A stretch of DNA of 21,933 nt from Myxococcota bacterium (lineage in GTDB: Bacteria > Myxococcota_C > UBA6777), in the NCBI GenBank assembly GCA_023150835.1, contig JAKLKB010000122.1, positions 1-21,933 on the forward strand, given 5' to 3'. Below, in pieces: positions 13,718 through 19,238 of the stretch. A program made the position numbers and the translations under genes. The stretch's first letter is position 1. Each line of letters opens with the position of its first letter. The notes beneath the pieces are model-generated. The model saw only the letters and a list, made by a program, of their open reading frames with translations. It had not been told where the DNA came from and did not search any database.

Positions 13718-16384
13718 GTGTTAGAAGGTTTGCGAGCGTGGTGGAGTCGTTTTTTGCATCCGGGGAGTGCGTTGGCGTACCGACCGATCTTGCGCCATGT
13801 CAACGCGCTAGAGGCGAAGATGCAGGGGATGTCGGCATCGGATCTTGCGGCACAAACAGCGGTGTTTCGTGGGCGGCTAGAGCGAGGTGCGCCGCTGTTG
13901 TCTTTGATCCCTGAGGCTTATGCGACGGTGCGTGAAGTGGCGCGGCGCGAGTTGGGGATGCGTCACTTTGATGTGCAGATCTTGGGTGGTGTGGCGCTGG
14001 CACACGGTAGCATCGCAGAGATGAAAACGGGTGAAGGAAAGACGTTGGTGGCGACCTTGCCTGCGTACCTGTATGCTTTGCAAGGAAAAGGCGTGCATGT
14101 GATCACGGTCAACGATTATCTTGCGGCGCGAGATGCCGAATGGATGGGAAAGATCTATCGCTTTCTTGGCCTTGAGGTGGGGGTGGTGTTGGAGGATATG
14201 GGCGAAGGTTCGGCGGAGACAGAACGCAGACAAGCCGCGTATCGCGCTGATATCACGTATGTCACCAACCACGAAGTGGTTTTTGATTATCTGCGCGATC
14301 ATCTTGCGACAAGCCCCGATGAGCTGGTTCAACGCCCACCGCATTTTGCGATCGTGGACGAAGTCGATCTGTTGTTGATCGATGAGGTCCGTACGCCCTT
14401 GATTATCAGCGGCCCTGCGCACGAAGATGTGTCCTTGTTTGCGGAAGTCGATAAGGTCGTGCGCAAGCTACAGATGGGTCCTGATATCCGCTTTCATGCA
14501 CGCACCAAGACCGCCACATTGACAGAAGTCGGGCAAGAAAAGGTCGAGTCGATGTTGGGGCGCAATCTCAGCGAACCGAGCCAGCTTCCGTGGTTTCATG
14601 CGATCCACCAATCGGTCCAAGCACATGGGGCCTACAAGAGAGACGTCGATTACATCGTCAAAGGCGGAGAAGTCCAACTGATCGATGAGCATACAGGCCG
14701 CGTCTCTCCTGATAAGCGGTTTTCAGATGGCCTGCACCAAGCCCTCGAAGCCAAAGAACGCTTGCGCGTACAGGCCGAAGATCGGACCTTTGCGCGGATG
14801 AGTTATCAACAGTACTTTCGGTTGTATCCGCGCCTTTGTGGGATGACGGGAACGGCAGCTTCGGAGAAACAAGAGTTTCAACAAACCTATGGTCTGCAAG
14901 TCGTGACGGTCCCCACCAACCAGCCCGTTCAACGCAAGGATTTTATGGACGCGATCTATGCGACCAAGCGCGAAAAACACGAAGCTGTCGTCGCAAGCAT
15001 CGAAGAGATCCACAAAAGCGGGCAGCCGATCTTGGTGGGGACGACTTCGGTCGAAGAATCCGAGCAGCTTGCGCGGCTTTTGCGAAAGAGCGGCCTTTCT
15101 TGCGAGATCCTCAACGCCAAAGATCACGACCGCGAAGCCGAGATCATTGCACAGGCCGGACGGCGCGGCGCGATCACCATCTCCACCAATATGGCGGGGC
15201 GCGGAACCGATATCTTGCTCGGCGGAAACCCCGAAGCGAGTCAAGCCACTGACTCTCCCAAAAAGAGTCCACAGAAAACACGGAAAACACGGAAAGAAGA
15301 AGGGAAGCCGTTGAAAGCAGAAGGAGCGATGGGAGAGGCGGCATCGAAAGAACGCGACACAAAGTACGAGGAACACGCAGCGGTAGTCCAAGCAGGGGGC
15401 CTCTTTGTGATCGGAACAGCGCTCCACGAGTCTCCGCGCCTTGACAACCAGCTTCGCGGTCGTGCAGGCCGCCAAGGTGATCCCGGGGCCTCGCAGTTCT
15501 TTGTCTCTCTCGAAGACGAGATATTCGAAAAGTACGGAGAGACCGAGATATCCGCCATCCATCTCGATCTCGAAGAACGAGAGCACCCCGAAGGCGAAGA
15601 GATCGAAGACCGAAATGTCCGCGCTATCCTCTATGCCTTGCGCGACAAAGTCGCCTTTGAACACCGCTCCGAACGCGCCGAAACCCTCAAATACGATACC
15701 GTTGTCCACCAACAGCGCGAGCAGATCTATCTGTGGCGGCAATCCATCCTGCTCGGCGCTCCGACCCTCGACGAACACCGCGCTCAGGCTCACGCCATCC
15801 TCGCCGAAGTCCTCGCCGATCAAGTCCATCTCGCTCTCCACGATCTCCAGCCCGACGAAGATCTCCAAGCCATCTATGCCGAACTCCAAGATATCTTGCG
15901 CGAGATCTTCCGCACCCCCCTCACCGTCCCACGACTCCCCGAAAGCCGCGACCTTCCATCCTCCGTCACACAATCCCTACTCCCCGCCGTCCAAGAAGCC
16001 TTTGAGCAGCGTTTCACAGGCAAGGATGCCCAACCGCGCGCTACCATCGATCTCCAAAACACCCTTCTTCTCGAAAGTATCGACGACGCTTGGATCGATC
16101 ACCTTAACGCCATCGAACGCCTCGAAGACAACGTCAGTCTCTACGGCTACGCCGAACAAGACCCGATCGTGATCTTTCGCAAAGCCGCAGGACTCCAATT
16201 CGGCGAACTCTTGGCCGAGATCCGCTTGCGTGCCGTCAGCCTCTGGTTCGCCCTTGAACTCGATTCCTCCGACCATTCCGCTTCTTCCACATCCGTATCT
16301 CCCTCCAAGAAAAAGGCCGATAAGCCCAAGCATCCGCTCCTCCACCCCTCCAACCGCAAACGCCGCAAACGCAAAATGGCCTAA
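13718..16384 (+). CDS. secA: SecA preprotein translocase ATPase
   Basis: 888 aa from GTG 13718, chosen because AGGAAAAGGG precedes it by 7 nt; ATG 13655 (909 aa) would start in repeat DNA. SecA drives proteins through SecYEG. Visible: Walker A MKTGEGKT (102-109), DEVD Walker B (214-217) followed by LIDEVRTPLIISG, the preprotein cross-linking region, TNMAGRGTDILLGG (490-503) and arginine-finger GRAGRQGDPG (581-590). Several motifs deviate from the norm: DEVDLLLIDEV rather than DEVDSILIDEA, and GTALHESPRLDNQ rather than GTERHESRRIDNQ. A Lys-rich insert (~509-548), partly made of a CACGGA repeat, sits in a naturally variable loop. The C-terminus is basic (KRRKRKMA) and lacks the zinc-binding CxC...CH tail. 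Codon usage changes from G-ending to C-ending towards the 3' end. It could be a second, divergent SecA. Confidence 0.93.
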   Translation: MLEGLRAWWSRFLHPGSALAYRPILRHVNALEAKMQGMSASDLAAQTAVFRGRLERGAPLLSLIPEAYATVREVARRELGMRHFDVQILGGVALAHGSIAEMKTGEGKTLVATLPAYLYALQGKGVHVITVNDYLAARDAEWMGKIYRFLGLEVGVVLEDMGEGSAETERRQAAYRADITYVTNHEVVFDYLRDHLATSPDELVQRPPHFAIVDEVDLLLIDEVRTPLIISGPAHEDVSLFAEVDKVVRKLQMGPDIRFHARTKTATLTEVGQEKVESMLGRNLSEPSQLPWFHAIHQSVQAHGAYKRDVDYIVKGGEVQLIDEHTGRVSPDKRFSDGLHQALEAKERLRVQAEDRTFARMSYQQYFRLYPRLCGMTGTAASEKQEFQQTYGLQVVTVPTNQPVQRKDFMDAIYATKREKHEAVVASIEEIHKSGQPILVGTTSVEESEQLARLLRKSGLSCEILNAKDHDREAEIIAQAGRRGAITISTNMAGRGTDILLGGNPEASQATDSPKKSPQKTRKTRKEEGKPLKAEGAMGEAASKERDTKYEEHAAVVQAGGLFVIGTALHESPRLDNQLRGRAGRQGDPGASQFFVSLEDEIFEKYGETEISAIHLDLEEREHPEGEEIEDRNVRAILYALRDKVAFEHRSERAETLKYDTVVHQQREQIYLWRQSILLGAPTLDEHRAQAHAILAEVLADQVHLALHDLQPDEDLQAIYAELQDILREIFRTPLTVPRLPESRDLPSSVTQSLLPAVQEAFEQRFTGKDAQPRATIDLQNTLLLESIDDAWIDHLNAIERLEDNVSLYGYAEQDPIVIFRKAAGLQFGELLAEIRLRAVSLWFALELDSSDHSASSTSVSPSKKKADKPKHPLLHPSNRKRRKRKMA
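15266..15293 (+). repeat. CACGGA-type repeat inside the secA reading frame
   Basis: The 21 bp at 15266-15286 match 2878-2898 at 19 of 21 positions, followed by another ACACGGAAAG. In frame it encodes a Lys/Thr/Arg-rich stretch (SPQKTRKTRKEEGK) in the loop between the GGNPEA and AAVVQAGGL segments. Confidence 0.5.
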
Positions 16385-16407
16385 TCTCCATCCGCCCGTA
16401 GTACGAT

Positions 16408-16524
16408 CGTCAAAGATGTAGGGGCAGCCCCCTGTGGCTGCCCAACCGTCAAAGATGTAGGGGCAGCCCCCTGTGGCTGCCCAACCGTCAAAGATGTAGG
16501 GGCAGCCCCCTGTGGCTGCCCAAC
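16408..16524. repeat. Three 39-bp direct repeats, each a perfect hairpin
   Basis: Three identical 39-bp units start at 16408, 16447 and 16486. Each contains GGGCAGCC-CCCTGT-GGCTGCCC, an 8-bp perfect stem with a 6-nt loop. The array starts 24 bp after the secA stop and lies between convergent genes, so it could act as a bidirectional transcription block, although no T-run follows. The core matches the G/C block upstream of secA with one base change per stem. Confidence 0.9.
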
Positions 16525-16691
16525 AATCGGGCAATGACAGCGAATCGCACCGACCCTTGCGATCACACATCTCTCGGATATCGTATCATAAGAAATCCGC
16601 CCGTCGTGTGATTGTCAAACGTAGGCGCAGGCTGCCCAACAATCGGGCGTCTGTGTACTCTCCCTCGATCACAGATTACTCGGATATCGTA
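16525..16691. repeat. Degenerate composite repeat downstream of secA
   Basis: 16540-16587 parallels 13611-13658 (GCGAATCGCA, TTGCGA, CACACA, GATATCGTAT). It is followed by a diverged copy of the ATTACGAGATCTGCCC block (about 16583-16612) and of the AGG..GCTGCCCAACA block (16615-16648). A second partial ACTCGGATATCGTATGAC copy lies at 16677-16694. No gene is supported between 16385 and 16779. Confidence 0.75.
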
Positions 16692-16779
16692 TGACCCCTT
16701 GACCCCGTATTGGCGGGGCACACAGGCGTTTTTCAAACGAACACCTGCGCCGCTTGAACATCCGCAAACACGGGGGGTC
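16692..16779 (+). repeat. Dispersed intergenic repeat, copy 2 (lacks the 28-bp head)
   Basis: It contains CCCCTTGACCCCGTATTGG, CGGGG, TTTTTCAAAC, GCGCCGCTTGAA and CGCAAACACGGGG in the order of copies 1 and 3. It directly abuts the composite repeat on the left and ends at the stop codon of the 16780-18819 gene on the right. Confidence 0.8.
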
Positions 16780-18819
16780 TTAGCTGTAGAGGGCTTCTTG
16801 GAGGCGGGTGGAGTAATCGAGCAATGTTTCGTAGGGGGCGAGGTTGAGCAGCCGCTCGCACAATCCGTCGAGGGTGTGTCGCATCGAGAAAAGGGCAGGA
16901 TCGCTGTGGCAATTCAGGATCTTGAAATGGTTGCGCATTCGTTGCCACAGGACGCGCCAGACTTCGGGCTGTAGCACACCGTGTGCCTGTGGATCGAGCA
17001 GCATCCCATTCAACAAACGACCCGCCTTTCGCAAGTGCAAAAAGGTTCCCATGGTACGAGCGCTCTGCGTCAACCTACGCTTTACCGTGTGTGCTTTTTG
17101 TTCGCCCCAAAAAAGCAGTAAGAGCCTATCTTCCGCCGACAACGGATCGGATGAAACCGCTTGGTCCGAAAAAGACAGACAAGAAAGCGCATAGCGCCAA
17201 TTCAGCGCCCGCAGAGAAGAAGGGCGAAAATTCAGCAGCAATGTTTCCACGCGGGGAATGAAGATCGAGGCTGCGTAGCCCATCTCTTCCACCACCGTCG
17301 ACGGGTAGAAAAGCAAGGGGTCGTGGGCATCCGTTGGCCCGAATAGTCGTCGCGGCTGGTCTCGAAACAAGCGCTCCATCCATTCGGCACACAAGGGGCT
17401 TTTCAAACAAGCCAGACTCCACAAGGTCTCCCACGTCGGCTCGGCTTCTTTGGGCAGCAGCCAGATATAGGTTTCGAGCGATTCCAACATCTCGACGACT
17501 CCACCGCATCCGACGGTGAGGAGCAGTCTGTTGAGCCATGCTTCGTTGTTTTGCTGTCGCGCCCACCGCCACAAAGGTTCGAATCCCTCTGGATGGCGTT
17601 GTGCATCCATCAACAATGCCTTGAACGCCTCTTCTTCTTCCACGCGATCTTGTTTGTGCAAGATCGACCACAAAAATCCGCGTATCTTGTCGTTTGCACA
17701 CGACGCCATCGGCAAAAACAGATGTCGGCGAAAGGCATCATACGCATGATGGTGGGCTTGTTTGTAGAGTTCTTCGCACTCAGGCAGCGAAAGCCCTTGC
17801 CAATGCGACAAAGCCATCGCTGCACAAGTGGATGTCTTGCCATCGGTATGCTCCAAACGCTGCAACATCCGATGCAACTGTTCTTTGTCGAGGGCTGTCG
17901 GTTCGATCTCAGCGAGGGCTTGTACAGCCATCGGCCAAAGCTCAGGTAGCGGTCCTTCGAGCGCATCGATCCATCGGTCCACCAGTTCGCCTCCCGCGCT
18001 ACCCAAGCTGCCCAACAGGCCATACAAACCTTCCCATGCTTCGCATTCCTTGCGGTTTTTTTGGCTTCGCACAGGGATCTGTTGGCCTAGGCGCACAAAA
18101 GCCGCCTCAAGCAACGCAGGCGCACGAAGGGATTCTTGATCAATGACACCCCGTAAGGTCGCTTCTTGGAGTCCGAATGGCAGGTCTTCTTGCAAACATT
18201 CGCCCAACACTTCGATGGCTTGGGGATGATCGACTCTTGCGATCTGGTGCAATATCTCGCTGCGGATGCGTACCGCTGTTTGTGTACCCAATGCTTCTTT
18301 CATCAACGGCAATGCTTCACGCCATCTCCGATCAACGGGATGAGATACGTCTGTGGGTACTCGCGCAACCATCGCCCCTTGCCTGACTTGTAGCTGTTCT
18401 AAAGTCCATGCGGTCGCTTGGATTTGGGCTTGCTGCTTTTGAAGCTGAAGCATCAGCAGGATCGCTGCATTGTTGCGATGTTTGCCTTTCGCAGACAAAA
18501 AGCGTGCAAAGGGCGAAGTGCCTTCGTTGTCGGGATGAGGGCCTTCTTGCTCCCATCCTTGCCAATCCTGCGCACCTGCTCGACGCAGCCATCCGACGGG
18601 TTCTTCCAATCCTTGCGGATCGAGGTGCGCCAAGCTCCTCACCAACGCCGTCGGTTCGATATCTTTGTCTTCCATCAGTTCCGCCCACGCCCGTTTTTGC
18701 GAGGACGTCCACGCCCCTCCTGCCGCAAGATACCGCTCCAACAACAGCGGAAACGCTCGCGGTGCGATGTCTGGCACTCCCTCCAACAGCCTCCACCGAA
18801 ACGATGCCCAAGCTTCCAT
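16780..18819 (-). CDS. Uncharacterised 679-aa helical-repeat-like protein
   Basis: 679 aa. ATG 18819 has a strong ribosome-binding site (GGAGGG, 7 nt upstream). I do not recognise a family. The sequence is almost entirely predicted alpha-helical, rich in Leu, Glu, Ala and Trp. Recurring helix-pair patterns (for example AVRIRSEILHQIARVDHPQAIEV; LWPMAVQALAEIEPTAL; ALLMDAQRHPEGFEPLWRWA) suggest a HEAT/ARM-like solenoid used for protein contacts. There is no signal peptide, membrane segment or catalytic motif. Ten or so Cys residues are scattered without metal-site spacing. It is alone on its strand, convergent with secA and divergent from the receptor kinase gene. Codons are mainly G-ending on the minus strand, the opposite of the other minus-strand genes here. 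Confidence 0.8.
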   Translation of the reverse strand: MEAWASFRWRLLEGVPDIAPRAFPLLLERYLAAGGAWTSSQKRAWAELMEDKDIEPTALVRSLAHLDPQGLEEPVGWLRRAGAQDWQGWEQEGPHPDNEGTSPFARFLSAKGKHRNNAAILLMLQLQKQQAQIQATAWTLEQLQVRQGAMVARVPTDVSHPVDRRWREALPLMKEALGTQTAVRIRSEILHQIARVDHPQAIEVLGECLQEDLPFGLQEATLRGVIDQESLRAPALLEAAFVRLGQQIPVRSQKNRKECEAWEGLYGLLGSLGSAGGELVDRWIDALEGPLPELWPMAVQALAEIEPTALDKEQLHRMLQRLEHTDGKTSTCAAMALSHWQGLSLPECEELYKQAHHHAYDAFRRHLFLPMASCANDKIRGFLWSILHKQDRVEEEEAFKALLMDAQRHPEGFEPLWRWARQQNNEAWLNRLLLTVGCGGVVEMLESLETYIWLLPKEAEPTWETLWSLACLKSPLCAEWMERLFRDQPRRLFGPTDAHDPLLFYPSTVVEEMGYAASIFIPRVETLLLNFRPSSLRALNWRYALSCLSFSDQAVSSDPLSAEDRLLLLFWGEQKAHTVKRRLTQSARTMGTFLHLRKAGRLLNGMLLDPQAHGVLQPEVWRVLWQRMRNHFKILNCHSDPALFSMRHTLDGLCERLLNLAPYETLLDYSTRLQEALYS

Positions 18820-18845
18820 CTTTCACCCTCCATTTGTCGCACAAT

Positions 18846-18985
18846 GTTGTGGGGTTCCACTCCACGCTCTGTCGTTGTGGGGTTCCATCTCACGCTCCAT
18901 AGCTGTGGGGTTCCACTCCACGCTCTGTCGTTGTGGGGTTCCACCTCACGCTCCATAGTTGTGGGGTTCCACCCCACGCCCCGCA
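18846..18985. repeat. Five contiguous 28-bp tandem repeats with alternating A/B units
   Basis: Units start at 18846, 18874, 18902, 18930 and 18958, exactly 28 bp apart with no spacer. Units 1 and 3 share the ending CACGCTCTGTC; units 2 and 4 share CACGCTCCATA; unit 5 ends CACGCCCCGCA and is the head of dispersed repeat copy 3. Each carries a GTGGGG-TTCCA-CCCCAC-type stem, perfect in unit 5 and wobble-paired in the others. The A/B alternation indicates a 56-bp duplication. It lies 27 bp upstream of the 679-aa protein's ATG. Confidence 0.92.
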
Positions 18986-19095
18986 AGGGGTCGCAGCCCC
19001 CTTGACCCCATATTGGCGGGGTGGGCGGTTGTATTTCAAACCAACAGCCCTGCCGCTTGAAGGTTTGCGAACACGAGGGTTTTTGACGTTTCCGC
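18958..19095 (+). repeat. Dispersed intergenic repeat, copy 3 (full length)
   Basis: It starts with the fifth 28-bp unit and continues CCCCTTGACCCC, TATTGGCGGGG, TTTCAAACCAACAG, GCCGCTTGAA and GCGAACACGAGGG. It aligns with copy 1 (10373) over its whole length. It lies in the divergent region between the 679-aa protein gene and the receptor kinase gene. Confidence 0.8.
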
Positions 19096-19114
19096 TACGA
19101 CCTTTCTTTGTGGC

Positions 19115-19150
19115 TTGACCGCATTGGTGAACCTCGCGCATATTTGCGAG
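19115..19150 (+). promoter_or_regulatory. Candidate promoter with inverted repeat for the receptor kinase gene
   Basis: TTGACC (19115-19120) and CATATT (19139-19144) are spaced 18 bp apart and resemble -35/-10 boxes. The -10 is enclosed by CTCGC (19133-19137) and GCGAG (19146-19150), a possible operator. The GTG start is 95 bp downstream of the -10. This is pattern-based only. Confidence 0.35.
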
Positions 19151-19238
19151 AGATCAGAACGTGCCTACAGATTCAGACCCGTGTTGTTAAGGGGGAAAAC
19201 CTCGGGTGTTGAGGCAAAAAACGCAATGGAGGACAGTC

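Noticed and set aside
14723-15973. Long antisense open frame (416 codons) opposite secA
   Set aside because: It is a shadow of a clearly conserved SecA frame and has no recognisable domain.
16408-16524. 39-bp repeats as a CRISPR array
   Set aside because: The whole 39-bp unit is repeated identically, so there are no unique spacers.
18846-18985. 28-bp regular repeats as a CRISPR array
   Set aside because: Units are contiguous with no spacers, alternate in sequence, and no cas gene is present.
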